This document shows, piece by piece, positions 9,704 to 18,787 of a DNA stretch of 64,000 nt. The notes beneath the pieces were generated by a model that was given only the letters and a program-made list of their open reading frames with translations, did not search any database and was not told the DNA's origin. Source of the stretch: Bradyrhizobium erythrophlei (GTDB lineage Bacteria > Pseudomonadota > Alphaproteobacteria > Rhizobiales > Xanthobacteraceae); the NCBI GenBank assembly GCA_900129675.1, contig FSRD01000001.1:5197501-5261500 (forward strand), read 5' to 3'. The translations under genes were made by a program, and so were the position numbers. Each line of letters opens with the position of its first letter. Position 1 is the first letter of the stretch.

Positions 9704-10129
9704 ATGGCTGACGATAGCAGCGATTTCGCCCGCTCGATGGGCATTGCGACCTCCGGTCTGCGCGCGCAGGCCGGGCGGATGCGGGTGATCTCGGAAAACA
9801 TCGCCAACGCGGATTCGACCGCGCCGACGGCCGCCGGCGACCCCTATCGCCGCAAGGTGCCAACCTTTTCCTCCACGCTCGACCGTACGCTGGACGCAAA
9901 GGTCGTAGCCCTCGGCAAGGTCCGCACCGACCAGTCGGCGTTTCGCGTCAAATACGAGCCGAGCAATCCGGCGGCGGACGCCGCGGGCAACGTCAAATAT
10001 CCCAACGTCAATCCGCTGATCGAAATGACCGACATGCGCGACGCCCAGCGATCCTACGAGGCGAACCTCAACATCATCAGCGCCACGCGCCGGATGATTC
10101 AACGCACGCTCGACATCCTCAAGGCCTGA
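9704..10129 (+). CDS. flgC: flagellar proximal rod protein FlgC
   Basis: 141 residues. It has the N-terminal MGIATSGLRAQAGRMRVISE and ENIANADST, and the C-terminal rod signature DMRDAQRSYEANLNIISATR. Ribosome site GGAGG just upstream. It follows flgB after 28 bases. Confidence 0.95.
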   Translation: MADDSSDFARSMGIATSGLRAQAGRMRVISENIANADSTAPTAAGDPYRRKVPTFSSTLDRTLDAKVVALGKVRTDQSAFRVKYEPSNPAADAAGNVKYPNVNPLIEMTDMRDAQRSYEANLNIISATRRMIQRTLDILKA

Positions 10130-10146
10130 ACAGGAATTTTTCGCAA

Positions 10147-10458
10147 ATGGCTACACCCACAGTCGCTGCCAACGCCTACGCCAGCCTTGCCCGCACGATG
10201 CAGTCCGGCGGCGCGGAGAAGGGCGGCCAGACCTCGGGCGGTCCGTCCTTCTCGGCGCTGCTCAAGGACGCCGTCGGCAGCGTGCTCGAGGCCGGCAAGA
10301 AATCCGACGCCCAGACCATGGCGATGACCTCGGGCAAGGCCAACGTCATGGACGTGGTGACGGCGGTGGCGGAAACCGACGTCGCGGTGTCGACGCTGGT
10401 CTCGGTGCGCGACCGCGTCATCCAGTCCTACGAAGACATCATGAAGATGCCGATCTGA
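10147..10458 (+). CDS. fliE: flagellar hook-basal body protein FliE
   Basis: 103 residues linking the MS ring to the rod. The sequence has the FliE pattern: PSFSALLKDAVGSVLEAG, then VMDVVTAVAETDVAVSTLV and VIQSYEDIMKMPI at the C-terminus. It follows flgC after 17 bases. Confidence 0.95.
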   Translation: MATPTVAANAYASLARTMQSGGAEKGGQTSGGPSFSALLKDAVGSVLEAGKKSDAQTMAMTSGKANVMDVVTAVAETDVAVSTLVSVRDRVIQSYEDIMKMPI

Positions 10459-10465
10459 AGGCTGC

Positions 10466-10551
10466 CGTCATTGCGAGCTCCGCGAAGCAATCCATCGCGC
10501 AGCAAAAAGAAAGAATGGATTGCGTCGTCGCAAGGGCTCCTCGCAATGACG
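10466..10551. repeat. palindromic intergenic repeat, CGTCATTGCGAG family, copy 1
   Basis: Ends are the inverted CGTCATTGCGAG / CTCGCAATGACG; the inside pairs GCAATCCAT with ATGGATTGC around AAAGAAAGA. It sits between fliE and fliQ inside the flagellar operon and would form a hairpin in the transcript. Three more copies are in this window. Confidence 0.85.
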
Positions 10552-10586
10552 GGTGCATCCGCTTCCAGAGTAGACAGGAATTTGAA

Positions 10587-10850
10587 ATGACCGGTGCTGA
10601 AACCCTCGACGTGGCGCGCGATGCGATCTGGACCATTGTCATCGTGTCGTCGCCGCTGATGGTGGTTGGCCTTGTGGTCGGCGTCGTGGTGTCGCTGTTC
10701 CAGGCGCTGACGCAGATCCAGGAGCAGACGCTGATCTTCGTGCCGAAGATTCTCGCGATCTTCGTGACGCTGTTGCTGGCGCTGCCGTTCATGGCGGATT
10801 CGCTGCACAGTCACATGATGCGGATATCGTCGCGAATCATAGGCGGTTGA
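10587..10850 (+). CDS. fliQ: flagellar export gate protein FliQ
   Basis: 87 residues with two transmembrane helices and the family motif SLFQALTQIQEQTLIFVPKI. The open frame extends upstream into the repeat, but ATG 10587 gives the normal FliQ length and follows an AGGAA ribosome site. Confidence 0.95.
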   Translation: MTGAETLDVARDAIWTIVIVSSPLMVVGLVVGVVVSLFQALTQIQEQTLIFVPKILAIFVTLLLALPFMADSLHSHMMRISSRIIGG

Positions 10851-10868
10851 TGGCATCATGCGTGGGTC

Positions 10869-11639
10869 ATGCGCGTCGATATATCCCTGCTTCCGGCCCT
10901 CGCCGCCGCCTTCATGCTGGCGTTCGCCCGCATTGGCGCAATGGTGATGCTGTTGCCGGGGCTTGGTGAGACCAATATCCCGGTGCGCGTCAAGCTAGCA
11001 ATCGCGCTATTGCTGACGCTGATCATCCTGCCGCTGCATCGCTCGGCCTACCACGTCGACATGAATTCGATGACCTCGCTGCTGGTATTGATGCTGCAGG
11101 AGATCATCGTCGGCGTCGTGCTCGGCGCCACCGCCCGCGTCACGCTGGCGGCGCTGTCGGTGGCGGGGTCGGTGATCGCCCAGCAGCTCGGGCTCGGATT
11201 CGTCACCTCGGTCGATCCGACCCAGGGCCAGCAGGGCCTCCTGATCGGCAACTTCCTCACCCTCCTCGGCATCACGCTGCTGTTTGCCACCGACAGCCAC
11301 CATCTCGTCATCGCCGCGCTGAACGAGAGCTACCGGATCTTTTCGCCGGGCGAATTGATGCAGAGCGGCGACGTCGCCGAACTCGCCACCCGCGCGTTCG
11401 CCGCCGCGTTCAAGATCGGCATGCAGCTTGCGGCGCCGTTCCTGGTGTTCGGTCTCGTCTTCAATATCGGGCTCGGCGTGCTGGCGCGGCTGATGCCGCA
11501 GATGCAGGTCTACTTCGTCGGCGTGCCGCTCGCGATCATGGTCGGCTTTTTGATCTTCGCCCTCGTCCTCACGGCGATGATGGGAACCTACCTCGACTAC
11601 TTCGTCGGCGTCATGCACGACCTGACACCGCTGAGATAG
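10869..11639 (+). CDS. fliR: flagellar export gate protein FliR
   Basis: 256 residues, polytopic, completing the FliPQR gate. Visible family segments are RIGAMVMLLPGLGETNIPVR, the LQEIIVGVVLGATARV stretch and QLGLGFVTSVDPTQGQQ. It follows fliQ after 18 bases. Confidence 0.95.
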   Translation: MRVDISLLPALAAAFMLAFARIGAMVMLLPGLGETNIPVRVKLAIALLLTLIILPLHRSAYHVDMNSMTSLLVLMLQEIIVGVVLGATARVTLAALSVAGSVIAQQLGLGFVTSVDPTQGQQGLLIGNFLTLLGITLLFATDSHHLVIAALNESYRIFSPGELMQSGDVAELATRAFAAAFKIGMQLAAPFLVFGLVFNIGLGVLARLMPQMQVYFVGVPLAIMVGFLIFALVLTAMMGTYLDYFVGVMHDLTPLR

Positions 11640-11716
11640 AGCATGATCCGGAAAAGTGGGTACCGGTTTTCCCTCGCGACAAACGCGGATAGCGTTTGCG
11701 CGGAGATCATGCTCAA
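11638..11716. repeat. palindromic repeat, GAGCATGATC family
   Basis: Inverted ends GAGCATGATC / GATCATGCTC enclose GAAAAGTGGGTACCGGTTTT and a second stem-like part. It overlaps the fliR stop and lies ahead of flhB. The same AAGTGGGTACCGGTTTTCC word type is a familiar dispersed element in bradyrhizobia. Confidence 0.75.
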
Positions 11717-11738
11717 ACAAAGAGGCTAGAGCGCCGCG

Positions 11739-12812
11739 ATGGCCGACGATACCCACGACAAAACAGAAGACCCTACGCAAAAACGTCTCGACGACGCCCA
11801 TGCGCGCGGCGACGTTGCCAAGAGCCAGGAGGTCAACACCTGGTTCGTGATCGCGGGCGGGACGCTCGTGCTGTCGACCTTCTCGGGATCGATGGGCGGC
11901 GGCATCCTGATGCCGCTGCGCAATCTGGTCGCCAATTCATGGATGATCCACACCGACGGCGCCGCCCTGCTGGCGCTGGCGCAGACGCTGGGCTACGCCG
12001 TGCTGGCGGCGGTCGGCGTGCCGCTGTTGATGCTGATGATCGCGGCGATTGCGGGCAACATGATCCAGCACCGGCTGGTGTGGTCGGCGGAGGGGCTGAA
12101 GCCGAAATTCAGCAAGGTGTCGCCCGGCGCCGGCTTGAAGCGGATATTCGGCAAGCAGGCGGCGGCGAATTTCGCCAAGGGCATCTTCAAGCTGGTGGCG
12201 CTCGGCGCCGTCATGATGGCGGTGCTGTGGCCGGAGCGCCATCGCCTGGAATCGTTCCTGCGGTTCGACCCGGACGCGATTCTCGGCGTCACCAGCAGCT
12301 TGACGCTGCACCTGATGGGCGCCGTGGTGGCGATGCTGGCCGCGGTCGCCATCGCCGATTATTTCTTTCAGTACCGGCAGTGGTACGAGCGGCAGAAGAT
12401 GTCGCTGCAGGAGATGAAGGACGAGTTCAAGCAGTCCGAAGGCGATCCGCACATCAAGGGCAAGATCAGGCAATTGCGCCAGCAGCGCATGAAGAAGCGC
12501 ATGATGGCTGCGGTTCCCAAGGCCTCCGTGATCATCACCAACCCGACCCACTATTCGGTGGCGCTGTCCTACGATCGCGGCATGCCGGCACCGGTCTGCG
12601 TCGCCAAGGGCGTCGACAATATCGCGTTCAAGATCAGGGAAATCGCCAAAAAGCACGATATTCCCATCGTGGAGAACGTGCCGCTGGCCCGCGCCCTCTA
12701 TGCCACCGTCGAGGTCGACGCCGAGATCCCGGTCGAGCATTATCATGCGGTTGCCGAAATCATCGGCTACGTCATGGGCCTGAAGCGCGGGCTTTCCGGC
12801 CGGCGGACGTGA
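11739..12812 (+). CDS. flhB: flagellar export switch protein FlhB
   Basis: 357 residues. The N-terminus DKTEDPTQKRLDDAHARGDV is the FlhB/YscU signature, followed by four transmembrane helices. The autocleavage site NPTH is present at residues 268-271, so substrate-specificity switching should be intact. Last gene of the flagellar unit. Confidence 0.96.
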   Translation: MADDTHDKTEDPTQKRLDDAHARGDVAKSQEVNTWFVIAGGTLVLSTFSGSMGGGILMPLRNLVANSWMIHTDGAALLALAQTLGYAVLAAVGVPLLMLMIAAIAGNMIQHRLVWSAEGLKPKFSKVSPGAGLKRIFGKQAAANFAKGIFKLVALGAVMMAVLWPERHRLESFLRFDPDAILGVTSSLTLHLMGAVVAMLAAVAIADYFFQYRQWYERQKMSLQEMKDEFKQSEGDPHIKGKIRQLRQQRMKKRMMAAVPKASVIITNPTHYSVALSYDRGMPAPVCVAKGVDNIAFKIREIAKKHDIPIVENVPLARALYATVEVDAEIPVEHYHAVAEIIGYVMGLKRGLSGRRT

Positions 12813-12953
12813 AACGGAACGGAAATCGCCTTGAAATGCCTGTAATCTGCGGAATACCTGCCTGATGGACTTGCGTTTGCGGGTCCGATTCAGGCACTCA
12901 AGAGCGACGCGCCGGCCGGTTGGGATGGCGCGCCATCTCCATGCCGACGGGCA

Positions 12954-15527
12954 ATGTCGCTTCAAATGACCGCCGAAACTGACAACGATCCGTCACCCGA
13001 GCCCTTCCTGGCCCATGAACCGGCGCGGCGGGGCGGCAGCATCGTGCTGGTGCTGCTGGTGGCCGCCGGGATCGTGGCGGTCGCGGTCGCGCTGATGACC
13101 ATCGGCCGTGCCCAGGCCGAGCCCTATATCCTCGGCGTGCTGGCGCTGCTGGCGATGGTCGGCCTGTTCAATCTGTTCGCGTTCGCCGCCGGCATCATCC
13201 GTTTCACCGACCGTACCGCGGACGACCCGGTGATGGGCCACATCGCCGATCATGCCTATGACGGGCTGGCGGTCACCGATCCCCGGGGGCACGTGGTCTA
13301 TTCCAACGCCGCCTATCTGACGCTGACGGGGGCCGCGAGCCCGCAGGACGTCCGTCCCGTCGAGCGCGTCTTCATCGGCAATCCCGACGTGTCGGAAGCG
13401 GTGTTCCGCCTGTTGAAAGCCGCGCGCGAGGGCAAGCGGCAGCAGGAGGAAGTCCGTATCGCGGGCCAGGGCGGCGCCCACGGCCGCTGGCTCCGGATGC
13501 GGGTGCGTCCGCTCGGCCAGAGCAAGCGCGAGGCGAAATACGCGGTGTGGTCGATCGCCGATATCACGCGGGACCGCGAACGTCAGGAAGACGTGTTCAA
13601 GGAACTGCAGCACGCGATCGAGTATCTCGATCACGCACCCTGCGGCTTTTTCTCGGTCAATCCCTCCGGCGAGATCGGCTACGTCAACGCGACGCTGGCG
13701 AACTGGCTGGACCACGACCTCGCCGAAATCGGATCGGGCGGCCTGAAGCTGACCGAAATCGTCTCGGGCGACGGCGCCTCGCTTTTGACCTCGATCGCGG
13801 CGGTGCCCGGCGAAGTCAAAACCGAAGTGTTCGACATCGACCTGCGCATGCGCGGCGGCAAGACCATGCCGGTGCGGCTCTATCACAAGCTGGCGTTCGG
13901 CGCGGACGGCGTGCCCGGCCCGTCGCGCACGCTGGTGATCAGCCGCGCGCGCGACGAGCATTCCGATCCGGAGCGCGCGGCCGAAGTCCGCTTCATGCGC
14001 TTCTTCGACCATACCCCGATGGCGATCGCGACCGTGGATCGCGGCGGCACGGTGGTGCGCGCCAATGCTCGCTTCGCCAAGCTGGCGCAAAGCCTGAGCG
14101 CGGACGGTGCGGCGAACAAATCGATCTTCCGGGCGGTGAACGCCCGCGACCGCAGCCTTTTGATCGCGGCGATCAATCAGGCCGCCGAAGGGCAGGGCGA
14201 TATCGCGCCGGTGGAGGCCATGCTCGACGGGCCCAAGGAGCGCTGGGGGCAGTTCTTCGTCACCGGCGTCGAGAAGGACGAGCGCGATGCCGAGGCCGCC
14301 ATCGTCTACATGCTGGAGACCACCGAGCGGCGCACGCTGGAGAACCAGATCAACCAGTCGCAGAAGATGGACATGGTCGGCCAGCTTGCCGGTGGCATCG
14401 CGCACGACTTCAACAATGTGCTGTCCGCCATCATGATGGCGAACGATTTCCTGCTGAACGCGCACAAGCCGACCGATCCGTCGTTCCAGGACATCATGCA
14501 GATCAAGCAGAACGCGACGCGGGCGGCGACGCTGGTGCGGCAGCTCCTGGCGTTCTCGCGCCGCCAGACCCTGCGGCCGCAGGTGCTCGATCTCGGCGAC
14601 GCGCTGAGCGACCTCACCATGCTGCTGCGCCGGCTGATCGGCGAGAAGGTCAAGCTCGACCTCGTGCACGGCCGCGATCTTTGGCCGGTGAAGGTCGACG
14701 TCTCCCAGTTCGAACAGGTGGTCGTCAATCTTGCGGTCAACGCCCGCGATGCGATGCCGGACGGCGGCAAGCTGACGGTGAAGACCGCCAACGTCACGTC
14801 AGACGAAGCGACCCAGCTGTCCTACAAGGGCATGCCGGCGGCGGATTATGTGCGGATCGACATTTCAGATACCGGCACCGGAATCCCCGCCGACATCGTC
14901 GACAAGATTTTCGAGCCGTTCTTCTCCACCAAGGAGGTCGGCAAGGGCACCGGCCTTGGGCTGTCGACGGTCTACGGCATCGTCAAACAGACCGGCGGTT
15001 TTGTCTACGTCGACTCCAGGCCCGGCGAGGGCACCTCGTTCCGCATCTTCCTGCCGCGCTACCATCAGGAGCTGGAGGCAACACCCGAGCCGCAAGCTAT
15101 CAGTGGCGCCATGGATCCCCGCGCCGAGCCGCCGAAGCCAAAACCCGATTTGACCGGGCACGGCACGATCCTGCTGGTCGAGGACGAAGACGGCCTGCGC
15201 TCGCTGAACGCACGGGGCTTGCGTTCGCGCGGCTACAGCGTGATCGAGGCCTCCAACGGCATCGAGGCGATCGAAGCGCTGGAGGAAAAACAAGGCGCGG
15301 TCGATCTGGTCGTGTCCGACGTGGTGATGCCGGAAATGGATGGCCCGACGCTGCTGCGGGAAATGCGAACCCGCAATCCCAACCTCAAGATCATCTTCGT
15401 CTCCGGCTATGCCGAAGAAGCCTTCGAAAAGAGCCTGCCGGAGAACGAGCAGTTCGCCTTCCTCGCAAAGCCGTTCGCGCTGAGCGCGCTGGTCGAGAAG
15501 GTCAAGGAAACCATGACGTCGCAATAG
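12954..15527 (+). CDS. cckA: hybrid histidine kinase CckA
   Basis: 857 residues in the CckA order: two N-terminal membrane helices (about residues 24-76), PAS-type sensor domains, a HisKA domain with GGIAHDFNNVLSAIM (phospho-acceptor His484), an ATPase domain with NLAVNARDAMPDGG, DTGTGIP and GTGLGLSTVYGI, and a receiver with SDVVMPEMDG (Asp789). CckA drives the ChpT-CtrA phosphorelay that controls cell cycle and flagellar genes in alphaproteobacteria. It lies directly after flhB, and a CtrA box precedes flgB in the same block. Confidence 0.92.
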   Translation: MSLQMTAETDNDPSPEPFLAHEPARRGGSIVLVLLVAAGIVAVAVALMTIGRAQAEPYILGVLALLAMVGLFNLFAFAAGIIRFTDRTADDPVMGHIADHAYDGLAVTDPRGHVVYSNAAYLTLTGAASPQDVRPVERVFIGNPDVSEAVFRLLKAAREGKRQQEEVRIAGQGGAHGRWLRMRVRPLGQSKREAKYAVWSIADITRDRERQEDVFKELQHAIEYLDHAPCGFFSVNPSGEIGYVNATLANWLDHDLAEIGSGGLKLTEIVSGDGASLLTSIAAVPGEVKTEVFDIDLRMRGGKTMPVRLYHKLAFGADGVPGPSRTLVISRARDEHSDPERAAEVRFMRFFDHTPMAIATVDRGGTVVRANARFAKLAQSLSADGAANKSIFRAVNARDRSLLIAAINQAAEGQGDIAPVEAMLDGPKERWGQFFVTGVEKDERDAEAAIVYMLETTERRTLENQINQSQKMDMVGQLAGGIAHDFNNVLSAIMMANDFLLNAHKPTDPSFQDIMQIKQNATRAATLVRQLLAFSRRQTLRPQVLDLGDALSDLTMLLRRLIGEKVKLDLVHGRDLWPVKVDVSQFEQVVVNLAVNARDAMPDGGKLTVKTANVTSDEATQLSYKGMPAADYVRIDISDTGTGIPADIVDKIFEPFFSTKEVGKGTGLGLSTVYGIVKQTGGFVYVDSRPGEGTSFRIFLPRYHQELEATPEPQAISGAMDPRAEPPKPKPDLTGHGTILLVEDEDGLRSLNARGLRSRGYSVIEASNGIEAIEALEEKQGAVDLVVSDVVMPEMDGPTLLREMRTRNPNLKIIFVSGYAEEAFEKSLPENEQFAFLAKPFALSALVEKVKETMTSQ

Positions 15528-15682
15528 GGTGCGCAATAGGGTGTACCTGCCCCTACAAGCCCCTTATCGTCACGTCCCCGCGACCGAGGGCCGCAGCTGC
15601 GGTTCCCGTTTGCGGCTTCACTTTTAGGCAACTGTGCCCATGTTAAGGGCGCTTCCCCATGCCGGGGACTGAGGAAACAGAC

Positions 15683-16648
15683 ATGAATTTCTCGCAACGC
15701 ACGCGCGGGATTGTCCGGGCCATCGCCGTCGTTCTGACGCTGGCGGTGCCGCTGGTGATCGCGATCTCGTCGGCCGACGCCCGCGTCGGCGGCGGATTTA
15801 GCTCGGGCTCCCGGGGATCGCGGACCTTTTCCGCGCCGCCGAGCACGACCACGGCGCCGGGCACGGCGCAACCGTTCAACCGCACCTTTACCCAGCCCGG
15901 CAGCCCGGGCATGGGCGCGCCGGCCCCGGGCGGCGGCTTCTTCAACCGCGGCGGAATGGGCCGGGGCCTGCTCGGCGGACTAGCCGCGGGCTTCCTCGGC
16001 GCCGGCCTGCTCGGCATGCTGTTCGGCGGCGGAATGTTCTCCGGCCTCGGCGGCTTGTCATCGATCTTCGGCCTGCTCCTGCAGATCGGCCTGATCTTCA
16101 TCGTGGTGCGGATGGCGATGTCGTGGTGGCAGCGCCGTCACACACCGGCCTCGGCCTATGCCGGCGGGCCTGCGGTAGGTCCCGGTACGCAATCCGGCTT
16201 CGGCTCGGCCATGGGCTTTGGACTGGGGTCGGGCAGCAGCGCGCCGCTCGAGATCCAGCCCGCGGACTATGAGGCCTTCGAACGATTGCTCGGCGAGATC
16301 CAGGCCGCGTGGTCGAACGAAGACGTCGCCAAGCTGCATACGCTGGCGACGCCCGAGATGGTCAAGTATCTCACCGACGATATCCAGGCCAACAAGGCCC
16401 GCAACGTCATCAACAAGACCTCCGACGTCAAGCTGCTGCAGGGCGACCTCGCGGAAGCCTGGCGCGAAGGCGATACCGATTACGCCAGCGTGGCGATGCG
16501 GTTCTCGCTGGTCGACAAGACGCTGGATCGCAACACCGGCCGTCTGGTCGAGGGTAGCGAAAGGCCGTCCGAAATCACCGAGGTCTGGACCTTCGTGCGG
16601 CCGCGCGGCGCAACCTGGGAACTCTCGGCGCTCCAGCAGACCAACTGA
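15683..16648 (+). CDS. Tim44-like domain membrane protein
   Basis: ATG 15683 follows a GAGGAAAC ribosome site. The protein has a signal/anchor segment, a Gly/Pro/Ser-rich linker, a glycine-rich hydrophobic stretch plus one more membrane helix, and a C-terminal Tim44/TIM44-like domain starting near PADYEAFERLLGEIQAAW and ending EITEVWTFVRPRGATWELSA. Bacterial members resemble the membrane-binding domain of mitochondrial Tim44; their role is not settled. A strong terminator follows. Confidence 0.82.
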   Translation: MNFSQRTRGIVRAIAVVLTLAVPLVIAISSADARVGGGFSSGSRGSRTFSAPPSTTTAPGTAQPFNRTFTQPGSPGMGAPAPGGGFFNRGGMGRGLLGGLAAGFLGAGLLGMLFGGGMFSGLGGLSSIFGLLLQIGLIFIVVRMAMSWWQRRHTPASAYAGGPAVGPGTQSGFGSAMGFGLGSGSSAPLEIQPADYEAFERLLGEIQAAWSNEDVAKLHTLATPEMVKYLTDDIQANKARNVINKTSDVKLLQGDLAEAWREGDTDYASVAMRFSLVDKTLDRNTGRLVEGSERPSEITEVWTFVRPRGATWELSALQQTN

Positions 16649-16685
16649 TTATTGCCCAAGTGACCATCTGAAGCGACCATCTGAA

Positions 16686-16720
16686 GGCGCTGCGGTTCAT
16701 TCCGCGGCGCCTTTTGTTTT
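16686..16720 (+). terminator. rho-independent terminator after the Tim44-like gene
   Basis: Ten-base arms GGCGCTGCGG and CCGCGGCGCC (one wobble pair) enclose TTCATT and are followed by TTTTGTTTTT. Confidence 0.88.
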
Positions 16721-16812
16721 TCCGTTCTTCATTTTGTCGTCGATGACGAGGAATAATGCCTCTCGCGACGGGTTGATCCCTGCGAACCAAAAAAACACTT
16801 GGGAGGATTTCG

Positions 16813-17499
16813 ATGAACCGTTTCGCGAAGGTCCTGTCGGCTGCCTGCTTCGCGCTCGCCGCCATGTACGCTCTGGCTGCGCAGCCGGCGCAGGCGCAAT
16901 CGGCCGATACCAGCTTCTTCCTGACCAGCAACGGCATCGGCAATGGCGGCAACCTCGGCGGCCTGGCGGGCGCCGACAATCATTGCCAGACGCTGGCGCA
17001 GGCCGCGGGCTTTGGCGCCCCGAAGACCTGGCGCGCCTATCTCTCGACCCAGGCGGCCGACGGCGCGCCTGCGGTGAACGCGCGCGATCGCATCGGCAAG
17101 GGGCCGTGGAAAAATTCCAGGGGCGTCGTGATTGCCAAGGACGTCGCCGAGCTGCACTCCGGCGGCAACAACCTCACCAAGCAGACCGCGCTCTCGGAGA
17201 AAGGCGAGGTCATCAATGGTCGCGGCGATACGCCGAACCGCCACGACGTGCTGACGGGATCGCAGCCCGACGGCACCGCGTTTGCGGCCGGCGACGACCG
17301 TACCTGCAAGAACTGGACGAGCTCGACGCAGGGTGCTGCCATGCTCGGGCATTCCGACCGCATGGGGTTGCGCGACGACGACGCCTCAAAATCCTGGAAC
17401 TCCTCGCATGCCTCGCGCGGGCCGGACGGCGGCTGTTCGCAGGCCGACCTCAAGAGCACCGGCGGCGACGGCCTGCTGTATTGTTTCGCGGCGAATTGA
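16813..17499 (+). CDS. secreted lectin-like (DUF1554/endostatin-fold-like) protein
   Basis: 228 residues with a signal peptide ending AQPAQAQ. The mature part has the pattern GNGGNLGGLAGADNHCQTLA ... TWRAYLST, then ENWTSS-like CKNWTSS and a final CFAAN. This matches secreted proteins usually annotated as lectins or DUF1554 with a C-type-lectin/endostatin-like fold. Five cysteines are visible. The ribosome site is GGGAGG about 8 bases upstream. Ligand unknown. Confidence 0.68.
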   Translation: MNRFAKVLSAACFALAAMYALAAQPAQAQSADTSFFLTSNGIGNGGNLGGLAGADNHCQTLAQAAGFGAPKTWRAYLSTQAADGAPAVNARDRIGKGPWKNSRGVVIAKDVAELHSGGNNLTKQTALSEKGEVINGRGDTPNRHDVLTGSQPDGTAFAAGDDRTCKNWTSSTQGAAMLGHSDRMGLRDDDASKSWNSSHASRGPDGGCSQADLKSTGGDGLLYCFAAN

Positions 17500-17514
17500 G
17501 CGGACGTCCAAGAA

Positions 17515-17634
17515 CGTCATTGCGAGGAGCGTAGCGACGAAGCAATCCATTCTTTCTTTGAGTGGAGAGATGGATTGCTTCGCGGAGCCTGGCATCGGGC
17601 GCGCATTCGCGCGACCCGGTGGCTCGCAATGACG
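17515..17634. repeat. palindromic intergenic repeat, CGTCATTGCGAG family, copy 2
   Basis: Begins CGTCATTGCGAGGAGCGTAG and ends GGCTCGCAATGACG, with an inner GAAGCAATCCATTC / GATGGATTGCTTCG pairing. Slightly longer than the other copies because of an extra GC-rich segment before the right end. Confidence 0.83.
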
Positions 17635-17793
17635 GTGTTCATTTGCGGCGCCTGAGCAGGCCTTCTTCTTTTTGGTCACCATTTTCTTCGGAGTTTTTTT
17701 CCGCCGAGATACTCGCCGACCTTTCTTCGACCAGTAGCGGACCTCGTAAGGCTGGCTCAGCGCGATCCGCGCGCGGTCGGCTGGCTCCGGCAT
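17635..17793 (-). pseudogene. possible DUF3606 gene remnant
   Basis: From ATG 17793 leftward the peptide contains RARIALSQPYEVRYWSKK, which resembles the core of the small DUF3606 family (DxxRIxxxxxYEVRYWTK). After that the usual C-terminal helix is missing and the frame becomes Arg/Lys-rich, then runs without a stop into the neighbouring repeat. A truncated or frameshifted gene is the simplest reading. Confidence 0.4.
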
Positions 17794-17883
17794 TCGCACA
17801 GGAAGGCGGTGGATTGGCGCGTTGACACTCAGGATGTAGTTTCGCAACCGGCCGTCATGTCCACATTCACGAGGGGATCGCCG

Positions 17884-18588
17884 ATGCGTTATCAGCTCTA
17901 TTACTGGCCGGGCATTCAGGGCCGAGGCGAATATGTTCGCCTCGCGCTGGAAGACGCCGGTGCTGCTTACAGCGATGTCGCGCGAAGCAGCAACGGCATG
18001 GGTGCGATGATGAAGATGATGGAGGCCAACGGCACGCCGCCGTTTGCACCGCCGTTCCTCACGGCCGGCAAGCTCGTGATCGGGCAGACCGCCAACATCC
18101 TGCTCTATCTCGGCGCGCGCCATGGTCTCGCGCCGAAGGCGGAGCCGGGAAAGCTGTGGCTGCATCAGCTGCAGCTCACGATTACCGATTTTGTGTCGGA
18201 GATTCACGACACCCATCACCCGCTCGGGCCGTCGCTGTATTACGAGGATCAGCGTGCGGCTGCAAAGAAGCGCACCGAGGAATTCTGGAAAGAACGAGTG
18301 CCGAAATATCTGGGCTATTTCGAGCGCCTGCTGAAAGCCACTGGCGGCGCTTACGTCACCGGCCGCCGCCTGACCTATGTCGATCTCTCATTGTTCCAGA
18401 TCGTGGAAGGGCTGCGCTACGCTTTTCCGAAGCGCATGAAGGCCTTTGAGCGGGAAATACCCGGCCTGATCGGCCTGCATGACCGCGTCAGCGCGCGGCC
18501 GAACATCAGGGCGTACCTGGCGAGCGACCGGCGGATCGCGTTCAACGAGGACGGGATTTTTCGGCACTACAAGGCGCTGGATATTTAG
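17884..18588 (+). CDS. glutathione S-transferase
   Basis: 234 residues from ATG 17884. The N-terminal thioredoxin-like half starts YQLYYWPGIQGRGEYVRLAL and carries PPFAPPFLTAGKLVIGQTAN, with the usual cis-Pro and the Gln-Thr/Ser glutathione contact. The C-terminal half is all-helical with LTYVDLSLFQIVEGL. The sigma/nematode-like N-terminus (YYxxRGRGE) suggests a Tyr-type enzyme. Detoxification by glutathione conjugation is likely; substrate unknown. Confidence 0.86.
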   Translation: MRYQLYYWPGIQGRGEYVRLALEDAGAAYSDVARSSNGMGAMMKMMEANGTPPFAPPFLTAGKLVIGQTANILLYLGARHGLAPKAEPGKLWLHQLQLTITDFVSEIHDTHHPLGPSLYYEDQRAAAKKRTEEFWKERVPKYLGYFERLLKATGGAYVTGRRLTYVDLSLFQIVEGLRYAFPKRMKAFEREIPGLIGLHDRVSARPNIRAYLASDRRIAFNEDGIFRHYKALDI

Positions 18589-18590
18589 TT

Positions 18591-18680
18591 TGTAGGATGG
18601 GTGGAGCGCAGCGATACCCATCATTGCCGGAACGTGTTGGCGGAGCACGATGGGTTTCGCTCCGCTCTACCCATCCTACA
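18591..18680. repeat. large inverted repeat, TGTAGGATGGGT family
   Basis: Outer arms TGTAGGATGGGT and ACCCATCCTACA, continuing as GGAGCGCAGCGA against TCGCTCCGC-like sequence. It starts a few bases after the glutathione transferase stop and could act as a transcript-end hairpin. Confidence 0.8.
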
Positions 18681-18787
18681 GGCTCGGAATGACGGCGCTA
18701 ACGAGTCCTGCCATCGATCGGCATCATCGTGGGCCTAACCCCTCTCCCGATGGAAGAGGTTACTCCGAGTACGCGGCGCGGCTATCT

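Noticed and set aside
12993..14669. Long antisense open frame opposite cckA
   Set aside because: GC-rich codon bias makes the opposite frame open; its product is rich in Arg/His/Gln without any motif, while the forward frame has all kinase motifs.
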